From Mauremys mutica (lineage: Eukaryota; Chordata; Testudines; Geoemydidae), in NCBI RefSeq assembly GCF_020497125.1, contig NC_059082.1, positions 20,697,965 through 20,761,964 of the forward strand: a stretch of DNA of 64,000 bases. The letters are read 5' to 3'. The position numbers and the translations under genes were made by a program. This document shows, piece by piece, positions 46,936-58,482 of this stretch. The notes below the pieces were generated by a model. That model had not been told where the DNA came from. It searched no databases and was given only the letters and a program-made list of their open reading frames with translations. Position 1 is the stretch's first letter, and the number at the start of each line of letters is the position of its first letter.

Positions 46936-47972
46936 GCATGTGGTGGTACGCGCATCATACAGACACAAGCCTGCTTTCTGCAACCCTCCTGCCCCCAACA
47001 ACTCACTTCAGCAATTCCCCAAATCAAAGCCACTTACCAGGGGCCTCCTCTCCTGTTTGCGCTTCCCCAAGCTGTGACTGGCTAGCCTCTTCCAGGGTAG
47101 ACAAGGTCTTCTGGCTGCATGCATCTCTGACCTCCGAGTCGTCCTCTGCCTCTGGGTCCCTCTCCCCCTCTACATCCTCCTCCAAGATGTCCTTCTCCTG
47201 GCTCAGTCCACTCTCGACTGGCATGTGAACCACTGAAGTATCCACAGTGGGCTTTGCAGTGGAGGTGGGGTCACCAAAGAGTATTGCGTCTTTGTAGAAC
47301 TGGCAGCTTGTGGGTGCAGCACCAGAGCAGTGGTTTGCCTCCCACACCTTGTGATAGGCGTTCCGCAGCTCCTTCACTTTGACCCTGCATTGCAGTGTGT
47401 CCTAGTCATGGCCCCTTTCTGTCATGCATCATGAAATCTGTCCATAGGTGTCATAATTCCTACGGGTGGAGCGCAGCTGGGATTGGACAGTCCCCTCTCC
47501 CCAAATGCTGATGAGGTCCAGCAGCTTGGCATTGCTCCAAGGTGGGGACTGCCTGGTCATGGAGCAGGCCTGGTCACCTGGAAAGATGCACTGAGACCAC
47601 TGCATGCGTCATTGAGCAAACAGCAAGGGGACCTCCAAAATTCCCAAGGAATTTAAGGGGTGGGGCTCATGGTTGGTCATCTGAGGGCAGGGCAGTACAG
47701 TTCAAACCAATAAGCAGAGAGGCGAGAACAGGCATTGTGGCACACCTCCCGGAGGCCAATCACAGCTCTGTAATCGACCACAGTGTCTACACTGACACCG
47801 CAGTGCTGTAGCCCCGGTGTAGAAAGCTGTATGCCTCTTTTCAGGGTGGTTTTTTTACAGTGTTGCATTTGCGCAGTTTCTGCGCACTAAGTGGCTTGGC
47901 AATGTGTAAACCTTGGGAGTTACATTGCAGAAAGCTCCTTTACTGCGCAGAAACTTGCAAGAGTAGACAAGG

Positions 47973-49430
47973 CCGAAGAAACAGTGGAATCTCCACTGAC
48001 ATTTCCTGAGTTTCTCCACTGCTTGCATGTTTTGTTATTACAGGTCTTGTTAGGATTTGTTTTCCCCATGCAAGTTTATCATTGGTATGCAAAGTACATT
48101 GATTGTTGAGACTCACACTGCTGTTTTCCATTGCTGCCCTCTATCCTGTTATCTATAATCTGCTCTGCAGTGTATGTAGAAATGGAGCATGCTTTAAGGG
48201 TATTAAGAGACTCTTTAAAGCATTCCATGCCTGCAATTTTCTTCAGTCATTTGACCAAATAGTAATCTTGAACATCCCATGACATGACCTATCATCTGAA
48301 CTGACTTCCATAGCTTCATTTTCAGCAATATCGGTTCTTTCAGGGACCTTAATGTTTGAGATATAATCCTGCCATTTAATCTTCAGCCTTATTTTCAGGC
48401 AGCACTGGCGGAAGTATTCAAGTGACTTGATTCATGCCTACAAGCAGTATTGGAATTCCATATCAGATACAGTGAGGACTATTTTCATTTCATTTGACTT
48501 TCCATCATGAGGATTACTGAGAACATCCTATCATAAGCGGTAACAAGGTTTCTTCTTGTTGGATTACTTAGACTCAGCCCCCGCGGGATCTGGTGTAATT
48601 CTAACACAGCCTATAAACTAGCTGGAACTGAGTAAACCATTTACAGTGAATAATGTAGTGCACAAATGTAGCCTCTTGTTCTGTTCATGATCTGCCTATG
48701 AGCAGTTTACAGTTTGGTTTGCTTCAATCATTATTCCAAGTTATTTGCCAAATAATTCCAGCAAATAATTTTAGTTAGGTAGACTGTGAGCAGTTCTTTG
48801 TGATATTCAAGATGTGTTGGTGGGCTCTGAGTGCCATGTAGGTCACATGGCTTCATTTCACTTTCATGATTGGGTGAGTATCACTCTTAAGAATCAGATT
48901 TCTGATGCAGACACATGTTTTGTATGTGTTTAAAATTCACCTTTTGCACATACACTCCATGATATTCTTAACATTTGCTGTTTCCATGAACATTTCTGCC
49001 TGATGTCTTATAAAGGAATAAAAACTTCCCCTAAAAATTAAGGAGAGACAAATAGAAAAGTACAAAACAATAGAAACCTCCAACCACCAAAAATAACTAT
49101 TACGCAAACAGTTATCTGCTAAACTGCATCACAAACAAGCAGGTAAGCTTGTAGCCTAAAGCTCATTCCTGGAGCCAGTCTTCTGTCTGCTGTGATACTA
49201 CCTCTAGGGCTTAATTAGTAAATAAAGAGGTGCCGGGGCTCAAGCAATTAGGTGCCAGGACTCAAGCATTTTTTTACATTCATTACTGATACAGAGCTGC
49301 CAAGGCTATGAACTGTCAAGACTAGAGATGCCAAGGCTCAGCCCTGGCAAACCTTGGCACAAATTAAGCACTGGCTATCTCCCCCAGTGCCTAAACCCTA
49401 AGGAGAGAAGGGCCTCTTGGCTGTTCAGCT
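47973..49430. other. No gene recognised
   Basis: AT-rich unique-looking sequence with no coding or terminus signature. Confidence 0.4.
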
Positions 49431-49444
49431 CAATCCTCTTTATA

Positions 49445-49905
49445 CAGGTCGAACCTCTCTAGCCCAGCACCCTCGGGACCTGACTGGCGCCGAACCAGAG
49501 AATTTGCCAATCCACGGGAGGTCAATACAGTATTGTAGCGAGCGGGTCTCTTTTTATTTTTATTTCGCCAAGGCGAATAAACGGAACAATGTACCAATGT
49601 GCCCTTTTCCAATTTCTGCAACAATTCTACCTTTTGCTGTATCGATATTGATACATGCTTACGCTTAGCAGCATTACCAACACTTCCACTGCTTGCTGGT
49701 CTCTTAGAGACATATTTAGGGGTAAATTAGAGCTAACTAACAGCACAGAACACTGAGAGCCAGGACTGGTGGCTGTAAACAAACTTTGCCAGACCGTAGG
49801 AAACTTGGCTCCACCCATGATAAACGGACATCCGGCTAACTAAAATCATGCCAGCCCACGGATGTTGCCAGACCAGAGAGTGCTGGAATAGAGAGGTTCT
49901 TCCTA
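49445..49905. mobile_element. Mariner/Tigger-like miniature element with TA target
   Basis: The left end (ta)caggtcgaacctctctag and right end ctggaatagagaggttcttcct(ata) are imperfect inverted repeats of about 25 bp sharing the gaacctctct core. TA flanks both sides (49443-49444 and 49906-49907). Subterminal pieces gggacctgactgg and gatgttgccagaccag recur near the two ends. No transposase. The TA target and termini fit the Tc1/mariner-pogo group. Confidence 0.75.
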
Positions 49906-50014
49906 TAGCAGGAAATAGCCCATAGTATTGGAAGAGTTCTCCAGCTTTTACTCACCACCCTGTGTGCATAAGCTAAAACATCAATGTTCCACAAATGATA
50001 TAATAAACTCAACA
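49906..50014. other. Short unassigned interval
   Basis: Between the mariner-like element and the L3-like LINE. No signature seen. Confidence 0.3.
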
Positions 50015-50364
50015 CAGAACACATGGATTTGTAGAAAGCCTTTGCCAAGGTCCCTCACCTAAAGTTTTTTAAGGAAACTCAGTAGCCATGGGCTAAGAGG
50101 GAATGTTGTCTCATTGATCAGTAACTGGTTGAAAGATAGGAAATAAAGGATAAGAATAAATGGTCGATTTTCACAGTGAAGAGAGGTGAACAGTGGGATC
50201 CCCAAAAGATCTGCGCTAAGACCTGTGGCATTCAACATATTCATTCATGATATGGCAAAGGGGGTGATTAGGGAAGTGGCAAAGTTTGCAGACAATACAA
50301 AATTATTCAAGACAGTTAAGTCCAAAGCAGACTGTGAGGCACTACAGATGATTTCATTGGGGAC

Positions 50365-50436
50365 TGGTCCTGCTTTGAGCAGGAGATGACCTCCTGAGGT
50401 CCCTTCCAACCCTGATATTCTATGATTCTATGATCT
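50365..50436 (+). mobile_element. Short CR1 3' end inserted in the L3-like LINE
   Basis: It contains gatgacctcctgaggtccct and tgatattctatgattctatg, the CR1 3' UTR ending in its 8-bp ATTCTATG repeat. ATGAT flanks both sides but overlaps the CR1 repeat, so the duplication is ambiguous. Confidence 0.85.
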
Positions 50437-50622
50437 TATAAAGCTGGGTGATTGGGCAACAAAAAGGCAGATGAAATTCAATGCTGATAAGTGCAAATTA
50501 ATATACATTGGAAAAAACAATCCCAACTATACATATGAAATAATGGATTCTAAATTAGCTATTACTACACAAGAAAGAGATCTTGGAGTCACCATGAATA
50601 GTTCTCTAAAAACTTAAGCTCA

Positions 50623-51460
50623 TAGAATCATAGAATCTCAGGGTTGGAAGGGACCTCAGGAGGTCATCTAGTCCAACCCCCTGCTCAAAGCAGGACCAAA
50701 CCCAACTAAATCAGCCAAGCCAGGGCTTTGTCAAGCCTGACCTTAAAAACCTCTAAGGAAGGAGATTCCACTACCTCTCTAGGTAACCCATTCCAGTTCT
50801 TCACCACCCTACTAGTGAAAAAGTTTTTCCTAATATCCAGCCTAAACCTCCCCCTCTGCAACTTGAGACCATTACTCCTTGTTCTGTCATCTTCTACCAC
50901 TGAGAACAGTCTAGATCCATCCTCTTTGGAACCCCCTTTCAGGTAGTTGAAAGCAGCTATCAAATCCCCCCTCATTCTTCTCTTCTGCAGACTAAACAAT
51001 CCCAGTTCCCTCAGCCTCTCCTCATAAGTCATGTGCTCCAGCCCCCTAATCATTTTTGTTGCCCTCCGCTGGACTCTCTCCAATTTATCCACATCCTTCT
51101 TGTAGTGTGGGGCCCAAAACTGGACACAGTACTCCAAATGAGGCCTCACCAGTGCTGAGTAGAGGGGAATGATCACATCCCTCGATCTGCTGGAAATGCC
51201 CCTACTTATACAACCCAAAATGCCATTAGCCTTCTTGGCAACAAGGGCACACTGTTGACTCATATTCAGCTTTTCGTCCACCGTAACCCCTAGGTCCTTT
51301 TCTGCAGAACTGCTGCCCTGCCATTCGGTCCCTAGTCTGTAGCAGTGCATGGGATTCTTCCGTCCTAAGTGCAGGACTCTGCACTTGTCCTTGTTGAACC
51401 TCATCATATTTCTTTTGGCCCAATCCTCTAATTTGTCTAGGTCCCTCTGTATCCTAGCCC
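50623..51460 (-). mobile_element. CR1 LINE 3' part, inserted at the end of a hAT element
   Basis: On the plus strand it begins tagaatcatagaatctcagg (antisense CR1 3' repeat), runs through the 3' UTR and ends inside the reverse-transcriptase frame. The copy is little decayed and so fairly young. Its 5' truncation point abuts the GC-rich hAT sequence near 51460. Confidence 0.88.
50706..51458 (-). pseudogene. CR1 reverse transcriptase C-terminal part, open but truncated
   Basis: About 250 codons remain open without a stop. They start near [16 protein letters not shown] and continue through [71 protein letters not shown] and [19 protein letters not shown]. The sequence ends ALAWLI-stop, the usual CR1 C-terminus. 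The endonuclease domain and the catalytic FADD box lie upstream and are absent, so it is a dead fragment. The frame runs on into the hAT element to an ATG at 51893, but that 5' part is chance readthrough of GC-rich DNA. Confidence 0.88.
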
Positions 51461-51780
51461 TAGCTCTAGCAATTTCTCCGCCCCAAGCACGGCGGCACGC
51501 CGCGGAGGGTGCTCTGGCAGTCGCCGATTCCCGCGGCTCCGGTGGACCTCCCACAGGCATGCCTGCGGATGCTCCTCCGGAGCCGCGGGACCAGCGGACC
51601 CTCCGCAGGCACGCCTGTGGGAGGGCCACCGGAGCCGCGGGACCAGCGGACCCTCCGCAGGCACGCCTGTGGGAGGTCCACTGGAGCCGCCTGCCGCCCT
51701 CCCGGCAACCGGCGGAGCGCCCCCCACGGCTTGCCGCCCCAGGCACACACTTGGCGTGCTGGGGCCTGGAGCCGGCCCTG
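51460..51780. mobile_element. GC-rich hAT miniature element, family A copy 4, 5' end broken by CR1
   Basis: The right end is tggagccggccctg at 51780. The left terminus is reduced to CA (50621-50622), followed by CR1, then gctctagcaatttctccgcc. The 8-bp target duplication cttaagct is at 50613-50620 and 51781-51788, bracketing hAT plus CR1. The core has two exact-length 52-bp tandem modules (51579-51630 and 51631-51682) beginning ggagccgcgggaccagcgga. Confidence 0.85.
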
Positions 51781-52518
51781 CTTAAGCTCAATGTGTAGTA
51801 GCGGTCAAAAAGACTTAACAATATGTTAGGAACTATTAGGAAAGGGATAAAAAATGAGACCGAAAATATCATAATGTCACTATATAAATCCATGGTTGTG
51901 CCTACACCTTGAATACTGTGTGCAGTTCTGGTTGCCCCCGTCTCAAAAAGGATATAGTGGATCTGGAAAATGTTCAGAGAAGGGCAACAAAGATGATCAA
52001 GAGTATCAAACAGCTTTCATATGAGGAGAGACTAAAAAGATTAGGGCCGTTCAGCTTAGAAGAAAGACAACTAAGGGGGGAATATAACGGAAGTCTATAA
52101 AATCATGAATGGTGTGGAAAAAGTGAATAGAGAAGTGTTATTTACCCTTTCCCACAATACAAAAACCAGGGTCACCAAATGAAATTAGCAGACAATGGGT
52201 TTAACACACACAAGAGGAAATACTTTTTCACACAACTCATTGTGGAACTCATTGCCATGGTATGTTGTGATTTCCAAAAGTTAAAAAAAGGACTAGATAA
52301 ATGCATAGAGGATAGACTGCAGCTATTAGACAAGATGGTCAGAGATACATCTGCATGCTCAGGGTGATCCTAAACCTCTGACTACCAGAGGCCAGGAGTG
52401 GAAGACAGGGGTGGATCTCCATAATTGCCCTGTTCTGTACCAGCTCTGGTATGGGCCAGTGTTGGAGACAGGCTATTGGGCAAGACTGATCCAGTATGGC
52501 AGCTCTTATGTTCTTATA

Positions 52519-55171
52519 GTTTGCTGCCCCTCTCTGGTTTGCACAATATAACAATTTGCCTCTTATGCATTAACTTTCCCTGAGAAATTATTAATACGTA
52601 TATTCAAAATTTACCTTGGAGGTACAGGCCTTTTAAATATCCTCTTTCCCCATTATGCTCTCTCTTTAAGGGCTAGAGTGCTTGTTTCAGGCCTCTCCCC
52701 CCCGCACCTCCCACATACATGTAGTGACTTGTATTTCCTGTCCCATGTATCTCTACTACACTATCCAGGTAGTCATTGGTCACTCAGGGTGAAATCCTTT
52801 AAGAGGCACAGCTCAGGAACAGCTCAGAACTCACAGCCCTGGGTGAAGAGAGACTAAGGTTAAATAATCTCTGCACCCTACTGATTGTGGGCTGCTCTTG
52901 GGGCTGAAGTAACACAGACAGCACTATGGAGCTGCTTAATTTACAGCAAAAGTGCTGTCCACAATCTGAACCACTATGTACTGCCACCTAGTTCCGGCTT
53001 TTGTCCATGACACTCCCGTCCCACTCTGGAGCCTCCTACACCAGGGCTTGCAAAAGGGTCCTTGGAAGACAGCCTGCATCGGTCTACCTCAGCTCCTGCG
53101 CCAGGTGAATTCTCCTCCAGCTGGATCTGGGGATTTTAGAACCTGATTATGCTGCTCTAGCCCTTTCACCTTGTATAAAAGTGCCAGAAAGGGGATGAGA
53201 ATCTCATCCTCACTGTTTCTAAGCAAATAAAGAATACCAAGCTGGTTCTCATACCTCAGCCTGGGTGAAATTTCCACATGCAAAGTGCCAGCTCAAAGCC
53301 TGTGCACAACTCCCGTCTCATTTAAACACTATTTAGGTGTATTTTGAGGGTGCACTTGGGATGTAAGTGTGCATAGACCTGTTGAGGATCCTCTGTACGG
53401 GTGTGAATTTCACCCAGGGCTCACCTCGCCCACCTCAAGTATTCCCATTTGCTTGTATGTCTGTGGAAAATTAACACAAAAGAGGCTTGGATACAGTAAA
53501 AGCAAATTCAGTTTTAAAAGCTGACTGAAGTCAATTTAATCATTTAAAATTTTTCTCTGCATTTTTCAGTATATGCCCAGCTGTAAAACTAACAGAAAGA
53601 TTGATAAAGATTTAATGTAAAATTCTGGAAACATTCTACTAGGATTTAAGCAGAATCTTTAAATGATCACAATCTAGATGCTTCAGTATGCTTTGGTGCA
53701 TGCGAATAGCAGGGCACGGCAAGACACCACTAACCACTCTTCACAAACCATCTATATAAATGAAACCCTCACTAACCTGGGTAATTCCCATTCAAATGGC
53801 ATCTAGGCTGACCACATACTGCACTATTGCTATCAAATCATGTATGAGTTTACAAAGCCTTGTGTCCTTGTTTCCAAAATTTGTATGGCTAGTATTGGTT
53901 CTAAAATCCATCAGTAACAGATGCCACATCAATTGGACTAAGATGGTCTAGAATGCAGAATGGTCTTCTCTGCCTATATATCTGTATTAATTTATGGTTC
54001 CCTGGTGGAACTATAGGCAACTGACTTCTTTCACATGGTTTTGTCACCAGGCAAAAGCTTGATGGCATCAACTAAGTTTTGCTTTGAGTTTTTGGGTATG
54101 TACAAGATTCACAACAAAATTTTGGAGATGAGAGCCTACATATGCTGAACCACTTTTTAAAAAAAGTACACCAATTCTTTGTAAATTGAAACTGCCCTGA
54201 ATCACACATCTCTACTCACTGTTATCTCACTCAACCTGTATACTACAGAGTATTCCTGTCAAAACAGATTCTTTCCTCTAAAGTTAGATTTATTATGGAA
54301 AAAGCTTTCAATGACATTAAAATACAGTTTAAATAATAATAATAATAATATTTTAGTTTAAAATTATCCTGAACATTTTCTCAAAAAACTATCTGGAATA
54401 CTTTGGAAAACTCAATACATGTACAGTGTATTTCTTTAAAATAAAAAAGGGTCCTTTTGCTGGGTTAATATTGCTTTTTCTGTGCTGTAGTGCTTCTTTC
54501 ATACTTCTTTATCTGATTGATATAGTAATAACAGGTCCTAGGGCCATGTGTTAGAATACATTAGCCTTCATGTTGACTTTGTTCTTGCTTCTTAGGTATT
54601 AAGGCTGACAATCTTTGAGGTGGAAAAACTTTTCTACCAGAACATTCTTAATATTGGAAAAGATTAACATATACAAATAAAGTGACTGAATGTAGAGCGT
54701 TTGTTTACAGAATGCAGAACAGATCACACACTGCTGGGTGTAGTGAAAGTAGTCCCACTGCTTTGAAAGGGACTTCTCACATCAATAAAAGTTACTTGTG
54801 TGAGCAAGTATTTGCAGGGTTGGACTTTAGATATGTGTGGATATGAGTGAAAACAAATCTTTGGCTGGAGATAACAGGATTATAGTCATAGAGCGAGCTG
54901 GCACATGCATTATGAAAGAAAGCTATTCTGACCTAGGGTTAACCCTGCACTTTTGTACTGCCTCAGCAATCCTCACCTGGGTGGGCCTAGTGGGAGATGC
55001 TGCTAGGCTCCACTTTAGCATAAACTGCTTGACACATCATTTAAAACTAGGTATGTTGACAGTGATCTCAATGATATTAAAATGAATGTTATTTTTACCA
55101 GTACCTGCATCTTGACATCCCTAGGAAAAAGTATAAAGCTGAAAAAAAAATGGCTACTCTGAAACCATCTT
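52519..55171. other. No gene recognised
   Basis: Unique-looking. An (AAT)n run lies at 54332-54351. Frames up to 82 codons have no domains. Confidence 0.4.
54332..54351. repeat. (AAT)n microsatellite
   Basis: Six to seven uninterrupted AAT units. Confidence 0.95.
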
Positions 55172-55176
55172 GTAAC

Positions 55177-55364
55177 TGTTGTTCTTTGAGATGTGTTGCT
55201 CATGTCCATTCCAATAGGTGTGTGCATGCACCACGTGTACGATTGTTTGAAGGTTTTACCCTAGTGGTACCTGTCGGTTCGGCTGTGGAGCCCCCTGGAG
55301 TGGCACCTTCATGGTGGTGTATATTGTCCCCTGCTGACCCATTGCCTGCTCAGTTCCTTCTTGC
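55177..55364 (+). repeat. DIRS inverted terminal repeat (3' side of the element)
   Basis: Contains ttgctcatgtccattccaat, ctgtggagccccctggagtg and ctgctcagttccttcttg. It is the reverse complement of 60339-60526 with moderate divergence. Confidence 0.9.
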
Positions 55365-55412
55365 CAGAATACTCCGACAGAGGGGAGGCGGGCAGGATTT
55401 GAAACGGACACG

Positions 55413-55510
55413 AGCAACTCATCTCAAAGAACAACAGTTATGAGATAGTAAGTAACCGTTTTTTCTTCTTCGAATGCTTGCTCATGTCCATTCCAATAGG
55501 TGACTCCCAA
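55413..55510. repeat. DIRS internal complementary region
   Basis: Part one, ctcatctcaaagaacaacag (from 55418), is complementary to the outermost left end (taactgttgttctttgagat at 55172). Part two, gcttgctcatgtccattcca (from 55476), copies the outer end of the right repeat in the left-repeat orientation. This junction of both outer edges is the template used for circle formation in DIRS replication. Confidence 0.85.
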
Positions 55511-56560
55511 GCAGTTTCCACGGAGGAGGGGTCAGAGTTCTCTGAGCTGCAGACTGAAGTACTGCCCTGCCGAAGGCTGCATCATCTCTCACCTGCTGAG
55601 TCATGGCATAGTGCGACGTGAAGCTGTGGGTGGAAGACCATGTTGCTGCCTTGCATATGTCCTGAATAGGGACTTGTGCGAGGAATGCAGTGGAAGAAGC
55701 CTGTGCTCTTGTGGAGAGTGCTATTAATGCTTGGGCTAGAATCTTAGCCAGGTCATAGCACGTTCTGATGCAGGACGTGATCCATGACGAAATGCGCTGA
55801 AATGAGATGGGAAGCCCTTTCATCATTTCAGCGATTGCAATAAAGAGCTGTGGTGACTTACGAAATGGCTTTGTGTACTTAATGTAGAAGGCTAGGGCAT
55901 GCCTGATGTCCAGAGAATGGAGTACTCGCTGTCTGTTGCTGGCATGAGGTTTAGGAAAGAATACTGGTAGAACTATTTCCTGGTTTACATGAAAGTGTGA
56001 GATTACCTTGGGTAGGAACACTAGGTGTGGGCGTAGCTGCACCTTATCTTTATAAAAAATTGTGTAGGGGGGCCTCAGAAGTCAGTGTTCTGAGTTCAGA
56101 GACCCTTCTGGCTGAGGTTATGGCCACCAGAAAAACCACTTTCCAGGACAGGTAGGATAGAGGGCAGGTTGCCATGGGGGCCCCATAAGTCTGGAGAGAA
56201 CCAGGTTGAGATCCCACTGGGGAACAGGCTGCCACACCTGAGGAAAAAGCCTGTCCAAGCCCTTGAGAAACCGAACAACCATGGGATGTCCAAGGACCAA
56301 CCTACCCACCACGGCTGGGTGGAATGCCAAGATGGCAGCCAGGTGCACCTTAATAGATGATATTGCCAACCCCTGTTGTTTCAGGTACAGAAGGTAGTCT
56401 AGGACAAGAGGAATAGGGGCTTGCTGCAGGGAGGTATCTTTCTGTATGGACCAAATGGAGAAACGCCTCCACTTCACCAGGTACGTTGTGTGAGTAGAGG
56501 GTTTCCTGCTCCCCAAGAGGTCTTCTCTAACAGGTCCCAAACACTGTAATTGAATCAGGT
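55482..56560 (-). pseudogene. DIRS tyrosine recombinase, broken
   Basis: An N-terminal SAM-like core-binding part reads STHTTYLVKWRRFSIW and LDYLLYLKQQGLAISSIKVH. The catalytic part starts FLVAITSARRVSELRTL (first catalytic Arg) and continues LDIRHALAFYIKYTKPFRKS. The HxxR box reads ALSTRAQASS, so the His is replaced by Leu. The nucleophile Tyr probably lies in FTSHYAM, near the end. A frameshift separates the two catalytic parts near 56045. The enzyme would insert the circular DNA. Loss of the His plus the frameshift makes it dead. Confidence 0.85.
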
Positions 56561-56991
56561 TCAGCCATGGAGTTTCCATGCCATGAGATGGAGGGACTCC
56601 AGGTTGGAATGCTGTAGTTGACCGTGGTCCTGCGTGATGAGATCTGGGAGCACAGGAAGGGCTACTGGCCTGTCCACTGATAGGTTCAGCAATGTGCTGA
56701 ACTAGTGCTGGTGGAGCCACGCTGGTGCTATGAGGATCACTGAAGCTCTGTCCTGCGGGACCTTGAGGAGGACCTTGTGTATGAGAGAGAAGGGCGGGAA
56801 TGCATATAGCAGGTGAGTTGTCCATGATAGGTGAAAGGTGTCCACTATGGAGCCTTGGTTGTGGTTCTGAAAGGAGCAGAACAGCTGACTCTTTCTCTTG
56901 CTTTGCATCGCAAACAGATCCATGTGGGGATAAGCCCCACCTCTGGAAGACGGAAAGGGTAATGTCTTCTCTGAGTGACCACACGTGAGTG

Positions 56992-58302
56992 TTAAATGAG
57001 CGGCTGAGATGGTCCACTAGTTCGTTCTGTGCTCCTGGCAGATATGAGGCCTGTAGCTGGATGGAGTGTGTGATGCAGAAGTCCCACAGTCAGAGAGCTT
57101 CCTGGCACAGGGGAGAGGAGCAAGCACCACCATTTGTTTATATAGAACATCACCGTGGTGTTGTCCATCATCACTGAGACACACTTGCCCTGAAGATGGG
57201 TCTTGAATGTCTGGCAAGCCAGGCGAACGGCTCTCAGCTCTCTGACATTGATATGCAGCAATAGTTCTAGTTGTGACCACAGGCCTTGAGTTCTGATACT
57301 GCCCAGGTGCGCTCCCCAGTCCATCTCCAATGTATCTGTGACCAGCAACAGTGAGGGCTGAGGCTTGGCAAAGGGCACTCCCACACAGACCACCTGAGGG
57401 ACTTGAGAATCAGGGTGGGACGGTAAAAAGTCTGTCCAGAGAGTCCCAGCTGGGTCTGTATACCTTCACCAACCAAGCCTGGAGCGGGTGAAGGCACAAT
57501 ATGGCGTGTTGTCTACGTAAGTGCAGGCTGCCATATGCCCTAGAAGTTTCATGCAGTTTCTGGCCATAGTTGTAGGAAACCGGCAGAGTCTCTCGATGAT
57601 GCCCCTTATGCTTTGGAACCGGGGCTCAGGCAGGGAAGCTCTGGCTCGAGTAGAGTCCAGGAGAACCCCAATACATTCTATTTTTGGGTTGGGGCTAGGG
57701 TAGACTTGGGCCCATTCAGAATGAGCCCCAGCCTGCTGAAAGTGGCGTGTGCCAATGCCACATGCTCTTGCATTTGTACTCAAGAGTCACCCTTGATGAA
57801 CCAGTCATCCAGGTATGGGAAAACCTGTACCCTGCGTTTGCAAAGGAAGGCTGCCACAACTGCCATGCACTTTGTGACCATGCGAGGGGCCACTGAAAGC
57901 CCGAATGGGAGTACAGTGAACTGATAGTGTCGGCTGCTGACCACGAATCTCAAGAATCGTCTGCACGCCAGAATAATCAATATATGGAAGTACACGTCCT
58001 TCAGTTCGAGGGCGGCGTACTGGTCCCCTGGATCCAGGGAAGGAATGATGGTGGCCAGAAAGACCATACAAAACTTGAGTTTTCTTATAAACGTGTTGAG
58101 ACTTCACAGATCCAGGCTAGACCTGAGCCCCCATTTGGCCTTGGGGGATGAGGAAATATTGGGAGCAGAATCCCTTACCCTTGAAATCCTGAGGAACCTC
58201 CTCTATCACCCCTAGAGCGAGGAGCGATTGCACCTTCTGTAGAAGGAGCTGCTCATGAGAAGGGTCCCTGAAGAGGGACGGGGAAGGTGGGTGGGAAGGC
58301 AC
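56992..58302 (-). pseudogene. DIRS reverse transcriptase - RNase H, broken
   Basis: The RT finger segment reads KVQSLLALGVIEEVP. Then AALELKDVYFHI (first Asp box) and RHYQFTVLPFGLSVAP follow, and the catalytic FPYLDDW (YLDD, around residue 85 of the 57780-58067 frame). A thumb/connection stretch follows with LLDSTRARASLPEPRFQ and LLGHMAACTYV. RNase H keeps TDTLEMDWGAHLG (Asp), LHINVRELRAVRLA (Glu) and MMDNTTVMFYINK (Asp). At least three frameshifts divide the frames at about 58100, 57780 and 57400. Catalytic residues survive, so decay is mostly by indels. Confidence 0.88.
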
Positions 58303-58482
58303 AGAATTGGATAGAATATCCCATCCCCACTGTGCTCAGGATCCAGTGATCTGAAGTAATCTGGGCCCAGGCATGGTAGAAGTTGGATAGACAATTCAGA
58401 AAGGGAGGGAAAGGATCTGAGACTTGGGCTGGTGTGCCGTCCTTGGGGGCATGTACAAAAGTTTGCTTTCGAGCCAAGTGGG

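Larger units (their letters stand above)
45505..47560 (-). pseudogene. Myb/SANT-like second ORF of the Harbinger element, two-part, broken
   Basis: Exon 1 is 47560-47038 on the minus strand. It starts MTRQSPPWSNAKLLDLI, has the SIWGEGTVQSQLRS and VKVKELRNAYHKV helices of the trihelix domain, and then an acidic tail (EEDVEGERDPEAEDD). It ends at a good donor, CTG|GTAAGTG. Two in-frame stops lie within the domain (after YGQIS and after ERGHD). The last part, about 46255 down to 45505, encodes a charged coiled-coil stretch (KKQELKEWRDSEKRD, stop, KENAACHNEATEQLLKV), then LQTEQLRGRPSLQPL. It is broken by the insert at 45686-45981 and finishes CTPKDKVAYDT-stop. The middle exon(s) are not identified. 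The intact product would help the transposase bind the termini. Confidence 0.8.
44345..47972 (+). mobile_element. Degraded PIF/Harbinger element with convergent transposase and Myb/SANT genes
   Basis: The transposase relic (44498-45219, plus) and Myb/SANT relic (45505-47560, minus) point toward each other, the usual arrangement for this superfamily in reptiles. The right end near 47960-47972 reads gagtagacaaggcc, a Harbinger-type terminus. The matching left terminus is missing, and a stray transposase fragment sits there instead. A younger miniature Harbinger element (45686-45981) is inserted in the last exon of the minus gene. Both genes have stops, so the element is dead. Confidence 0.8.
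50060..52380 (+). pseudogene. Reverse transcriptase relic of the L3-like LINE
   Basis: The frame reads WLKDRK, NSGIPKRSALRPVAFNIFIHDM (the SGVPQGSVLGPLLF motif, decayed) and then EVAKFADNTKLF (the FADDTKL catalytic box, with the second D changed to N). After the 72-bp insert it resumes KLGDWATKRQMKFNADKCK and ERDLGVTMNSS. After the second insert it resumes [19 protein letters not shown] and [19 protein letters not shown]. The family's product nicks target DNA and reverse-transcribes the LINE RNA. FADDT changed to FADNT, several stops and two insertions make it inactive. Confidence 0.8.
50015..52518 (+). mobile_element. L3/CR1-like LINE, 5'-truncated and split by later insertions
   Basis: Pieces at 50015-50361, 50437-50612 and 51791-52518 read as one reverse-transcriptase C-terminal half plus tail. 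The 3' end is ttatgttcttatag, the L3-type tail. The first gap is a 72-bp CR1 3' end (50365-50436). The second is the hAT-plus-CR1 composite 50613-51790. The nesting shows this LINE is the oldest layer. Confidence 0.8.

Noticed and set aside
50706..51893. 395-codon open frame on the minus strand as one gene
   Set aside because: Only the C-terminal 250 or so codons are CR1 reverse transcriptase. The rest is chance readthrough across the GC-rich hAT element and LINE sequence.
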